A DNA stretch of 38,325 bases from CAYFMP01 sp964344215 (GTDB lineage: Bacteria > Pseudomonadota > Alphaproteobacteria > Rhodospirillales > Casp-alpha2). Shown in pieces: positions 32,193-38,325 of the stretch. Positions within the stretch are counted from its first letter, which is position 1. The number at the start of each line of letters is the position of its first letter. The notes beneath the pieces are model-generated. The model had not been told where the DNA came from. It saw nothing but the letters and a program-made list of their open reading frames with translations, and did no database searches. Made by a program: the position numbers and the translations under genes. The DNA is taken from the NCBI GenBank assembly GCA_964344215.1, contig CAYFMP010000031.1, forward strand, positions 1 through 38,325, written 5' to 3'.

Positions 32193-33550
32193 GGGCGCGG
32201 TTTCCCGCCTGCGGCCTCGGCCTTGAGCCTGTTCTGCAATTGGTCGTCACGCTGCGGCGTCAAGAGCATGCCGGCTACGGCGGGGATCAGGTCGGAAACG
32301 ACGATTGTTTCACCCGGAGCGATACCTTTGTCGATGGTGGCAAGGTCGCCCTGGACCAGCCCGGCGGTAACAGGGCGGATATCGAGCCGACTATCGGCGT
32401 TTACCACATAGAGTCTGCCGTCATGAAACGCCGCGCGAGGCACCACGATCTGGTCATCCCTGGTTCGGGTGCGTATTTCGATTTCAACGAACATGCCTTT
32501 GGTGAGCGGCGGGCGCCGACCTGGTGCGGCCTTGGCGTAGGCGCCATCGACGGCAACGATGGCGCCGATAGTGCGGGTTTTCGGGTCGACCGTATCGCTG
32601 ATGCGGGCGAAGCGGGCCGGCCATTCGACAACATCGTTGCCGGCGCGCAAGCGGACGGTTGCCTCAAGGCCGATTGTCTGAACGATCCGCGAAAGGGACT
32701 GAGCGGTAATGCCGGTCGGCAAGTCGCCGACCGAACTGGCTTGAACCATGGCGCGGAACTGGGAAATCGGAATTTGCGCTTCGACCTCGGCGACGTCGAG
32801 ACTATCGGCGGTAACCAGCGTTCCGCCGGTCTGGACGTACTGTTTCGCCTCGACCGCGACTTCGGCGATCCTGGCATCGAACGGCAGCTCGATGCGGGTG
32901 CGCGCGAGATCGAGCTTGGTCGAATCCATCTGCGCCCGGTAGACGGCGACTTGCTCTTGCTCCACGGCGCGCTGGGTCGGTAGCAGGCGCAGGGCATTCT
33001 CGAGGTCCTGAACTTTTTTGCGTTGGGCAAGGGTCTCGCGCTGCTCAAGCTCGAAGGCCGATCGCGCCACGGTACCGCGTTTCAACAGGTCCCGCTTGCG
33101 CTCGAGTTCGGACTCACGCAGCTTCAGGCCGCGCTTTTCGATCTTCAACAGATCGGCGGTGTTGGACTCAGTTACTTTCAATTCGGCCAGTTTTGCTTCC
33201 GCCGAGCGGATATTGGCCATTGCCTGGGTCAGGGCGAGTTCGAAATCGGCCGGCGAGATGCGAACGATCTCGGTGCCGGCAGGGAGGATGGCGCCTTTCT
33301 TGAGACCGGGGTGCACATAGACCACTTCGCCGGCGACTTGGGCGATGGCGCTCCACACGGAGCCGGGATATACGCTGCCGAAGCCGGTGACGCGTGGCAC
33401 AAGTTCGATTTGGTCGGCGGTGATCACCCTGACGGCGCGGGCGCGTTCTTCGGGCGGCTTGCGATCAGGCGCCTGTTTGCCGCTGGCCATATAAAACAAG
33501 ACGGCGATGCCGATCAGTATTGGAGGGATGAAAAGCAGTTTCCTATTCAA
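32189..33550 (-). CDS. RND periplasmic adaptor (membrane fusion protein)
   Basis: A 453-residue adaptor of the AcrA/HlyD type. From TTG 33550 (AAAGG nine bases upstream) it begins with a membrane anchor (RKLLFIPPILIGIAVLFYMAS), then a barrel/lipoyl region (VPRVTGFGSVYPGSVWSAIAQVAGEVVYVHPGLKKGAILPAG). A long alpha-helical hairpin (about 130-225, coiled-coil heptads with KLAELKVTESNTADLLKIEKRG and EQRETLAQRKKVQDLENALR) follows, then the second lipoyl half (ELPFDARIAEVAVEAKQYVQTGG) and a beta-barrel/MP domain. No lipobox Cys is seen, so it is anchored by the N-terminal span. It joins the permease encoded immediately downstream to an outer-membrane channel. A frame extension to 33661 exists but lacks adaptor character. 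Confidence 0.92.
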   Translation of the reverse strand: MNRKLLFIPPILIGIAVLFYMASGKQAPDRKPPEERARAVRVITADQIELVPRVTGFGSVYPGSVWSAIAQVAGEVVYVHPGLKKGAILPAGTEIVRISPADFELALTQAMANIRSAEAKLAELKVTESNTADLLKIEKRGLKLRESELERKRDLLKRGTVARSAFELEQRETLAQRKKVQDLENALRLLPTQRAVEQEQVAVYRAQMDSTKLDLARTRIELPFDARIAEVAVEAKQYVQTGGTLVTADSLDVAEVEAQIPISQFRAMVQASSVGDLPTGITAQSLSRIVQTIGLEATVRLRAGNDVVEWPARFARISDTVDPKTRTIGAIVAVDGAYAKAAPGRRPPLTKGMFVEIEIRTRTRDDQIVVPRAAFHDGRLYVVNADSRLDIRPVTAGLVQGDLATIDKGIAPGETIVVSDLIPAVAGMLLTPQRDDQLQNRLKAEAAGGKPRP

Positions 33551-33613
33551 CGGCCTGGCCCTTTCAAGTTCCCTTCGGCGCGGTCTTTGACAACGCGCGA
33601 GAGCGCCAAAGTT

Positions 33614-33643
33614 ACTAAATGATCCCGGCTCCGCTATCGTCAA
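33614..33643 (-). promoter_or_regulatory. Possible promoter of the RND operon
   Basis: Minus strand: TTGACG (complement of 33638-33643), 18-base spacer, TTTAGT (complement of 33614-33619). It lies about 65 bases upstream of the TTG start of the adaptor gene. The match is moderate and no repressor gene or clear operator is adjacent. Confidence 0.35.
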
Positions 33644-33960
33644 GAGCGTTGCTTGCGGCAAAGATCAAATATTGTCCGCTGTAAAATGGCAGAATCAGCT
33701 TAAGCGAGCTACCATGCCGGCGGTAACTTTCCTTTGATAACGAAGCATTGGTCGATTCAGGGAATGTCCCGTGCGGATGGCTCCCGCGTCGCAAGGACTT
33801 CTTGGCGGCATGGCGGCCAAGTCGAGTACGGTCTTGTGTCCGGCCGGTTGACGCGGCGTATGGAACCGCTGGCCTTGACGGTATCCGTGGAGCGGGTCCA
33901 TGCCTGCTTCGCGGGGTGAGAAGGACACGGACTTGTTCGAAAAAAGTTCACGGTGAGAAT
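33644..33960. other. Non-coding stretch with no recognised content
   Basis: Short overlapping frames exist on both strands (for example 33695-33928 minus, 33734-33919 plus) but none has a convincing ribosome-binding site, family motif or typical codon pattern. It could hold the remnant of a decayed gene; I cannot name one. Confidence 0.4.
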
Positions 33961-34009
33961 TAATTTTTTCTCTATTTATCTTGACTTTTTTCCTTTTATA
34001 TGATATTTA
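33961..34009 (+). promoter_or_regulatory. Strong rrn-like promoter with upstream A/T tract
   Basis: TTGACT (33981-33986), a 17-base spacer and TATTTA (34004-34009) form a well-spaced sigma-70 promoter. It is preceded by an A/T-only-like tract (33961-33980, TAATTTTTTCTCTATTTATC) resembling an UP element. This is the most A/T-rich segment of the intergenic region in an otherwise GC-rich genome. A boxA-like sequence follows 44 bases downstream; no protein-coding gene starts within 400 bases. Confidence 0.6.
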
Positions 34010-34052
34010 AACCATCGTCGCCGAGCCCGGTCCAATCCGGCGCGGCGGCCGG

Positions 34053-34064
34053 TGCTCTTTGACA
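34053..34064 (+). promoter_or_regulatory. boxA-like antitermination element without a following rRNA gene
   Basis: TGCTCTTTGACA matches the Escherichia coli rrn boxA TGCTCTTTAACA at 11 of 12 positions, and the following TTTTGAATACGTGG resembles what I recall of alphaproteobacterial 16S leader regions. It lies just downstream of the UP-element-like promoter, as in a ribosomal RNA leader, but no 16S sequence follows in the window. Confidence 0.55.
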
Positions 34065-34239
34065 TTTTGAATACGTGGCGTCAATTGCGGCTCCCGCGAT
34101 CCGATGCTCATCCGGGCGTTGGCGGGACGGGCCAGGGACGACAGAGACCGTCGGGCGGGCATCGCCCTTCGACCGGCGCCCAAGGCGGCGCTCGGGGTGA
34201 GGCGCCGTTCGGGATTTCCTCATCCTTGTCCGTCGTGGA

Positions 34240-34440
34240 TGTGGGCGGGAAATTGTCCATGTTTTCCGCCGTTTTTGTCCGGTTTTGCTCCCGAAATGTC
34301 CGGCTCCACTCACAGAGAACGGCGGGATTCCGGGAAAAAACGGGCGGAGGCCGGATGACAAGGACATTTCCGGACATTCATGGACATTTCCGGACATCCC
34401 GGACCGGGCCCGGGTGTTCTTGGCATTTGTCGGCACGTGC
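34240..34440. repeat. Cluster of GTCCGG/GGACAT and TCGGCATTT repeats
   Basis: GGACATTTCCGGACAT occurs twice exactly (34362-34377 and 34382-34397, period 20). The inverse core GAAATGTCCGG is at 34293-34303 and further GTCC units lie around 34246-34285, allowing long-range pairing in RNA. At the right edge, GGCATTTGTCGGCACGTG continues, across the inserted IS element, into GTCGGCATTTATCGGC and TTTTGTCGGC (36134-36160). No convincing ORF uses this stretch. Confidence 0.65.
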
Positions 34441-34448
34441 TTATAAAG

Positions 34449-34477
34449 TTTACCTATGTACGCGGCTGTCGTACAAT
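34449..34477 (+). promoter_or_regulatory. Promoter inside the left terminal repeat of the IS element
   Basis: TTTACC (34449-34454), 17-base spacer, TACAAT (34472-34477). The -35 box lies within the terminal inverted repeat. Predicted transcription would begin close to 34484, one or two bases before ATG 34486 of the first passenger gene. Confidence 0.5.
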
Positions 34478-34485
34478 GCTGCACC

Positions 34486-35079
34486 ATGTTTAATTTCCGC
34501 ATTAGCCTCAAAGAAGCGCGCGAATTGATGGTTGAGATTTGCGGCAATAGGCTAACAAAAGCAATTCTTATTCTCGTTGTACTGGGCGTGGCCGCGTGGT
34601 CGGTGGTTCAGATTGATTTGCTTAGAGAGAGGGTCCCTGGAATAGCCGCGTTTATTGAGAAGTCATGGGCAGGCGTTGTCGGCACAAGGAATGTCCCTGT
34701 CTCAATCGAAATCTGCGGCGGGCAAATTAGAACGATTAACGAAGGGCGAGTGCTTGCCAAGGTTCCCGATCACTGGAAATCCCCAAATTACTGGAAATAT
34801 TCTCGAACGGTGAGGGTCGAGACGAGCAGTGCAGATTTATTTGGCATTCGGTTTGAAGCCCGCGCCCGTAGCAACGAAGCAGACACAAAAATATTTGATG
34901 TGCTGAGAGAGGGCGGGGGAAAATCGCCCTTCGACGACTATGGCCAGCTAACACCAGAAGGCATCTATTTCTTTATTCACAAGCCCACGGATTTCTTAAA
35001 ACTAATCGTTGTGGCGCACAAGCCAGACCTTGTTGATATAACCCCAGAATTTAAATGTGAAGAAGATGTCTCGCGGTAA
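34486..35079 (+). CDS. IS passenger gene 1: membrane-anchored protein of unknown function
   Basis: A 197-residue protein. A short basic N-terminus is followed by one hydrophobic span (LTKAILILVVLGVAAWSVVQI, about residues 23-44), so most of it would be outside the cytoplasm; the domain contains VPVSIEICGGQIRTINEGRVLAKVPDHW and an acidic C-terminus. I recognise no family. ATG 34456 lies inside the terminal repeat, upstream of the -10 box, so it cannot be used from that promoter; ATG 34486 would give a leaderless message and ATG 34528 is another possibility. Codon use (AAA, ATT, TTA-rich) differs from the host genes, in keeping with import on the element. Its end overlaps the second passenger gene by 14 bases. 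Confidence 0.65.
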   Translation: MFNFRISLKEARELMVEICGNRLTKAILILVVLGVAAWSVVQIDLLRERVPGIAAFIEKSWAGVVGTRNVPVSIEICGGQIRTINEGRVLAKVPDHWKSPNYWKYSRTVRVETSSADLFGIRFEARARSNEADTKIFDVLREGGGKSPFDDYGQLTPEGIYFFIHKPTDFLKLIVVAHKPDLVDITPEFKCEEDVSR

Positions 35080-35305
35080 ACATCTATCCCTTGAAGAGGC
35101 CCGCAAGGCCGGTCAGATAGACCAGTTCTGCAAGGAGCACCCTATTGAGGACGCACACCCTCAAGGCCACGAGCGTTTCAAGATGCTAATGGACGCGGCG
35201 ATCAAAGGTTCGCCAATAGGCGCGGAAACATCTGGTCCGGGCTCTTCCGAAGATTGTAGCGATACTCAAACTCCCCAAGGTACTTCGGAAGATGATGGGG
35301 GCTAA
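35066..35305 (+). CDS. IS passenger gene 2: small charged protein
   Basis: A 79-residue protein beginning MSRGKHLSLEEARKAG and continuing with KEHPIEDAHPQGHERF, followed by a low-complexity Ser/Gly/Asp/Thr tail. I have an impression, not checkable here, that proteins opening with GKHLSLEEARK recur beside IS1595-type transposases in proteobacteria. The first 45 residues look helical and conserved; the tail overlaps the 3' end of the transposase gene on the other strand (35202-35305). GTG 35057 is an alternative start. It overlaps the first passenger gene by 14 bases, indicating coupled translation. Function unknown. Confidence 0.6.
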   Translation: MSRGKHLSLEEARKAGQIDQFCKEHPIEDAHPQGHERFKMLMDAAIKGSPIGAETSGPGSSEDCSDTQTPQGTSEDDGG

Positions 35306-36068
35306 CATGGATATGCGTTCCTCGGATCGAGCGCTTGAGCATCGACCAAAAGGCTTCGAGGGTGTTCACGTGTGTATCGCCGTCCGCCCAAATCTTGCGG
35401 CCATGCTCGACCGTCCGGTGGTCGTACCCCAAGCCAGTGAGGATTTTGTAGGGCGGCCATTCATCGGTGCTGATGATGGTCCCGGCTTTGATACGCTCAA
35501 AGATCGGCGGAATGAGGGACTTGCGGGAAGCGTTCGGAACGACCTTGGTAAACAGTTCGCCGTCACGCTCAAGGATACCCATGACGATGGTCTTGCCCTT
35601 GGAACCACGACCGGTGAAGCCCTGTTTTTTGCCCTTACGCCGACCGCCGATGTAGGTTTCGTCAACCTCAACGTGATTGGTAAGCGGCGGGTCGCCGTCA
35701 ATGGAACCCATGTATTCGCGGATTTTGTGCGCCATCCGAAAAGCGGTCGGATAGGAGACGCCCAACTGGCGCTGCAATTCCTTGGCGGGAACACCGTGGC
35801 GCGTCGTGGTGAACAGGTAGAGCGCATAGAACCACTTCTGCAATGGAACGCGGGTTCCCTCGAACATGGTTCCGACCATCGGGTGAATGTGATGTCCGCA
35901 CCACTGGCACTGGTAGGCCGGCTCTTTGCGAATACGCGAAAACTTGCTGTGCTTGTCGCACTTCGGGCAGTCCAGGCTTTCGCCGTAACGCAACTGCATA
36001 AGAAATTCGAGGCAGGCGCTATCGTCGGGAAACTGCTGAAAGAAGTCTGTAATGGTCGGCTTGGTCAT
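35202..36068 (-). CDS. IS1595-family (ISXO2-like) transposase
   Basis: A 288-residue DDE transposase. From ATG 36068 (GGAG six bases upstream) it begins TKPTITDFFQQFPDDSACLEFLMQLRYG, typical of the family. Then a zinc-ribbon CPKC...CQWC (DNA binding), an HTH-like segment VPAKELQRQLGVSYPTAFRMAHKIR, and the catalytic ISXO2 domain with D136 in VEVDETYIGGRRKG, D202 in STDEWPPY and E238 in HVNTLEAFWSMLKR. The reading frame is complete, so the element may be active. Longer in-frame starts (36080, 36131) reach into the terminal repeat and are less likely. Confidence 0.92.
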   Translation of the reverse strand: MTKPTITDFFQQFPDDSACLEFLMQLRYGESLDCPKCDKHSKFSRIRKEPAYQCQWCGHHIHPMVGTMFEGTRVPLQKWFYALYLFTTTRHGVPAKELQRQLGVSYPTAFRMAHKIREYMGSIDGDPPLTNHVEVDETYIGGRRKGKKQGFTGRGSKGKTIVMGILERDGELFTKVVPNASRKSLIPPIFERIKAGTIISTDEWPPYKILTGLGYDHRTVEHGRKIWADGDTHVNTLEAFWSMLKRSIRGTHIHVSPHHLPKYLGEFEYRYNLRKSPDQMFPRLLANL

Positions 36069-36090
36069 TTCTTTCTCCATTTGATAAAGA

Positions 36091-36119
36091 AATGTACCAG
36101 AATCGTTTACATAGGTCAA
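36091..36119 (-). promoter_or_regulatory. Promoter inside the right terminal repeat, reading into the transposase
   Basis: Minus strand: TTGACC (complement of 36114-36119), 17-base spacer, TACATT (complement of 36091-36096). It mirrors the left-end promoter in position and sequence, so each terminal repeat drives one arm of the element. Confidence 0.55.
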
Positions 36120-36255
36120 GTTTATAATCACGTGTCGGCATTTATCGGCTTTTGTCGGCCTCTCGAGATCGGCGCCGGGCGCTTGGATGATAACAAATGC
36201 TAAGGATTCAGGCCGGGCCTCCCGAACCGCCGCCGGCCTCTCGCCGCCGCCCGGC

Positions 36256-36552
36256 TCACGGGTTGAGCACCGTCACCTGCTCGATCTTGCGGTCCTCGAT
36301 CAGCGGCGAGGCGTACTCGATGAACTTCTTGTAGTGCGGCGTCTCGCGATGGGCGTCGAGCGCCGCCGCTTCGGTGTAGATCTCGTAAAAGAAGAAGGTG
36401 TCGGCGTCCTCGTTCGATTGCAGGACGTGGAACTGGTGGCAGTCGGGCTCGTCGCGGACGGCGGCCTCGGCGTTGGCCAGGATCAGCGGTTCGAATTCGT
36501 CGGCCGAGCCGGGCTTGAGTTTGATGGTGACGATGATGGCGAAACGGGTCAC
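36256..36552 (-). CDS. Antibiotic-biosynthesis-monooxygenase-fold (YgiN-like) protein
   Basis: A 98-residue ferredoxin-like alpha/beta-barrel monomer of the ABM family. The landmarks are VTIKLKPGSADEFEPLILANAEAAVRDEPDCHQFHVLQS and FFFYEIYTEAAALDAHRETPHYKKFIE: the H.F.V..S, FYEIY and AHR.T.HYKKF patterns are characteristic. Members oxidise quinols or polyketides without cofactors, or act as small redox/stress proteins. GTG 36552 follows AGGAGGA by 8 bases, a strong site. It is divergent from the RraA/oxidase pair across a 140-base gap, so a shared regulatory region is possible. Confidence 0.88.
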   Translation of the reverse strand: MTRFAIIVTIKLKPGSADEFEPLILANAEAAVRDEPDCHQFHVLQSNEDADTFFFYEIYTEAAALDAHRETPHYKKFIEYASPLIEDRKIEQVTVLNP

Positions 36553-36692
36553 GGGCGGCGTCCTCCTTATGAGCGCTGGGTCGGATCGGTTGTTGCCCCA
36601 CTTTAACCGGGAATTGCGGCGTTGTTGAAGACCTCCTAAAGTGCGCTCGGCCCGAATCGGGCCACCGCTACCAGTTTCCGACGGAGACCCCG

Positions 36693-37187
36693 ATGAACGA
36701 CAGCCGAACCATCGTCCGCACCGCCGACGTCTGCGACGACCACCCGCAAGCGCGGGTCTGCGAGCTTCACTTCCTGGACTACGCGGCGCGCGAGGATTTC
36801 CACGGAACCGCGGTGACTTTCGCCACCTACGAGGACAACAAGGGCGTGCGCAACATCCTGGCCCAGGGCGGCGACGGCCGTGTCCTGGTGGTCGACGGCC
36901 GCGGCTCGCTGAGGCGCGCCTTGTGCGGCGGCAACATCGCCGCCGAAGCCCACGAGTACGGCTGGGCCGGGCTGATCTTCAACGGCGCCATCCGCGACTC
37001 CCACGAGTTCGCCGGCCTCGACTTCGGGGTCAAGGCGATCGGGGCGACGGCGATGCGGCCGCGCCACGACGGCATCGGCATGGAGGGCGTGCCGCTGCAC
37101 ATGGGCGGCATCGACATCAAGCCCGGCGACTATGTCTACGCCGACCGCGACGCGGTCATCGTGCTCGATAAGCCGGTTCACGCCTGA
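36693..37187 (+). CDS. RraA-family protein, possibly a 4-hydroxy-4-methyl-2-oxoglutarate-type aldolase
   Basis: A 164-residue protein of the RraA/HMG-aldolase fold. It has the conserved VVDGRGSLRRALCGGNIAAEAHEYGWAGLIFNGAIRDSHEF: a GG loop, then R101-D102 followed two residues later by E105. In this family, as I recall it, the acidic residue after RD-x2 distinguishes metal-dependent aldolases/oxaloacetate decarboxylases from the true RNase E inhibitor RraA, which lacks it; on that basis an enzyme is the better guess. The C-terminal VPLHMGGIDIKPGDYVYADRDAVIVL is standard. ATG 36693 has CGGAG 7 bases upstream. It is 9 bases ahead of an FMN-dependent alpha-hydroxy-acid oxidase, fitting a 2-oxo/2-hydroxy-acid pathway rather than RNA decay. 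Confidence 0.88.
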   Translation: MNDSRTIVRTADVCDDHPQARVCELHFLDYAAREDFHGTAVTFATYEDNKGVRNILAQGGDGRVLVVDGRGSLRRALCGGNIAAEAHEYGWAGLIFNGAIRDSHEFAGLDFGVKAIGATAMRPRHDGIGMEGVPLHMGGIDIKPGDYVYADRDAVIVLDKPVHA

Positions 37188-37196
37188 GGACCCGGT

Positions 37197-38276
37197 ATGA
37201 GCACCGACGACAACGAGTTCCTGACCCTGCACGAGATCGCCGCCGCCGCCCGCCGCAACCTCAGGCCCGAAGCCTGGAACTATCTGGCCGGCGGCGCCGA
37301 CACCGAAACGACGGTGAAGCGCAATCGATTGGGAATCGACCGGCTGGCCTTTCGGCCGCGCGTGCTGCGCGACGTCGAGCACGTGGACTGCGGCGGTGAG
37401 TTGTTCGGGCACGCGACGCGGCTGCCGGTGATGCTGGCGCCGATCGGCTCGTTGCAGGACCTGCACGAAGGCGGCGGCGTGATGGCGACCCGTGCGGCCG
37501 ATCAATTCGGCATCGTCCATATGCTGAGCTCGGTCTGCGCGCCGGGCCTCGAGGCGGTGGCGGAAGCGACCGCGGGGCCGAAGATCTATCAGCTCTACGT
37601 GCGGGGCGATCGCGACTGGGTGGCCGACCACGCCGAGCGCGCCATCGCCGCCGGTTACCTCGGGTTCTGCCTGACCGTCGATCTCGACTACTACGGCAGG
37701 CGCGAACGCGACATCGCGCTCCGCCACCTGAGCACGTCGCGCCGGAGCGCGTCGAACGAGGAGTACCAGAAGCGCCTCGACTGGGACGACGTCAAGTGGT
37801 TCAAGGACAGCTTCGACATACCGCTCACTTTGAAAGGCATCGCCACCGCCGAGGACGCGGCGCTGGCCGTCGAGCACGGGGTCGAGGGGGTCTACGTCTC
37901 CAACCACGGCGGCCGCCAATTGGACCACGGGCGCGGCGCCATCGAGGTGCTGCCCGAGGTCGCCGCCGAGGTGGCGGGCCGGGCCGTGATCATCGTCGAT
38001 GGCGGCTTTCTGCGCGGCACCGACGTCGTCAAGGCGAAGATCCTGGGCGCCGACGTGGTCGGGTTGGGGCGCTTGCAGGCGCTGGGCGCCGGCGCCGCCG
38101 GCACCGCCGGCATCGTCCGCGCCCTCGAACTGCTGGAAACGGAGATCGAGATCACCCTCGGGCTGCTCGGCGTCACCGGCTTCGACGAACTGGACGGAAG
38201 CTACCTGAGCGAAAGCGAAGCGGTCGTCGAACCGCACATGCTGAGCGCCCTGCCGCTGCTCGAGGAAGACGGCTAG
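37197..38276 (+). CDS. FMN-dependent alpha-hydroxy-acid oxidase/dehydrogenase
   Basis: A 359-residue TIM-barrel flavoenzyme of the glycolate oxidase/lactate dehydrogenase family. Active-site residues are present: Y29 in WNYLAGGADTE, the Tyr of KIYQLYV, the Asp of LTVDLDYYGRRERD, K213 in LTLKGI (FMN N1), H237 and R240 in SNHGGRQLDHG (catalytic base and substrate carboxylate), and VDGGFLRGTDVVKAKILGADVVGLGR for the FMN phosphate. It oxidises a 2-hydroxy acid to the 2-oxo acid; the acceptor (oxygen or quinone) is not predictable. It has no signal peptide. Placed 9 bases after the RraA-like gene, it probably supplies or removes the 2-oxo acid used by that protein. It is the last gene, ending 49 bases before the window edge. 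Confidence 0.93.
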   Translation: MSTDDNEFLTLHEIAAAARRNLRPEAWNYLAGGADTETTVKRNRLGIDRLAFRPRVLRDVEHVDCGGELFGHATRLPVMLAPIGSLQDLHEGGGVMATRAADQFGIVHMLSSVCAPGLEAVAEATAGPKIYQLYVRGDRDWVADHAERAIAAGYLGFCLTVDLDYYGRRERDIALRHLSTSRRSASNEEYQKRLDWDDVKWFKDSFDIPLTLKGIATAEDAALAVEHGVEGVYVSNHGGRQLDHGRGAIEVLPEVAAEVAGRAVIIVDGGFLRGTDVVKAKILGADVVGLGRLQALGAGAAGTAGIVRALELLETEIEITLGLLGVTGFDELDGSYLSESEAVVEPHMLSALPLLEEDG

Positions 38277-38325
38277 CCTGGATATTTCATGAAAGCCCGC
38301 GGTTTGACGGGATTTCGTTTATGCG

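Larger units (their letters stand above)
34441..36127 (-). mobile_element. IS1595-family insertion element with two passenger genes
   Basis: A 1687-bp element. The left end TTATAAAGTTTACCTATGTA and the right end, read inward, TTATAAACTTGACCTATGTA agree at 18 of 20 bases, with more scattered matches inside (GTACA on both sides). The flanking octamers GCACGTGC and TCACGTGT share CACGTG at the same offset, consistent with an 8-bp target duplication that has mutated at its ends; as CACGTG is palindromic this is not decisive. It carries a transposase gene on the minus strand and two small genes on the plus strand. Base composition is clearly lower in GC than the surrounding genome, indicating acquisition from elsewhere. 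IS1595-family elements are known to carry passenger genes. Confidence 0.85.

Noticed and set aside
34362..34397. CRISPR-like direct repeats
   Set aside because: Only two copies with a 4-base gap, no spacers, no cas genes.
34053..34440. A 16S rRNA gene or fragment after the boxA element
   Set aside because: I found none of the conserved 16S landmarks in the downstream sequence.
34456..34485. ATG 34456 as start of the first passenger gene
   Set aside because: It lies between the -35 and -10 boxes inside the IS end and would not be transcribed from that promoter.
33996..34547. A 183-codon frame on the minus strand across the boxA and repeat region
   Set aside because: It crosses the IS left end and translates the repeat units into peptide repeats such as MSGNVHECPEMS; no family, and the start would lie inside the IS element.

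Overview
The window looks like chromosomal DNA of a GC-rich Alphaproteobacterium, most likely Rhodospirillales-like. This rests on overall codon use and gene families (hybrid PAS kinases, cytochrome P460, family-5 peptide transporters, HigBA, an rrn-type boxA close to the alphaproteobacterial form). No rRNA or tRNA gene is present to fix the taxonomy. Coding density is high and most genes lie in short operons.

Left part (1-10656): the 3' end of a Sel1-repeat protein and a small secreted protein of unknown function come first. A tightly packed glycan block follows: a MurG-like glycosyltransferase, two GT4 glycosyltransferases and a second MurG-like glycosyltransferase, with overlapping or abutting reading frames. 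Next is a 1168-residue fusion of an ABC-exporter membrane domain, a heavily modified ABC ATPase domain, a cyclic-nucleotide-binding domain and a degenerate GGDEF domain, and then a NodB-type polysaccharide deacetylase. I know of no described system with this composition; it is the best candidate for something new in the window.

Middle (10724-25579): a complete peptide/opine-type ABC importer (fused two-domain ATPase, binding protein, two permeases), a periplasmic cytochrome P460, an enoyl-CoA hydratase on the opposite strand, a three-PAS hybrid histidine kinase divergent from an OmpR-type response regulator with a well-formed promoter and repeat operator, and a three-gene run (alkaline-phosphatase-superfamily hydrolase, NMT1/THI5-like protein without a signal peptide, MFS transporter).

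Right part (25580-38325): a HigBA toxin-antitoxin module with a palindromic operator, bracketed by two related palindromic repeats; a ClpC-type unfoldase; an RND efflux pump and its adaptor; a roughly 0.9-kb non-coding stretch carrying an rrn-like promoter plus boxA without any rRNA gene, followed by GGACAT/GTCGGC repeats; an IS1595-family element (34441-36127) with two passenger genes inserted into those repeats; and finally a small monooxygenase, an RraA/aldolase-family protein and an FMN-dependent alpha-hydroxy-acid oxidase.

All family names are from recognisable motifs read by eye; no database search was possible. Start codons were chosen from ribosome-binding sites, overlaps and family N-termini, and several are TTG or GTG.
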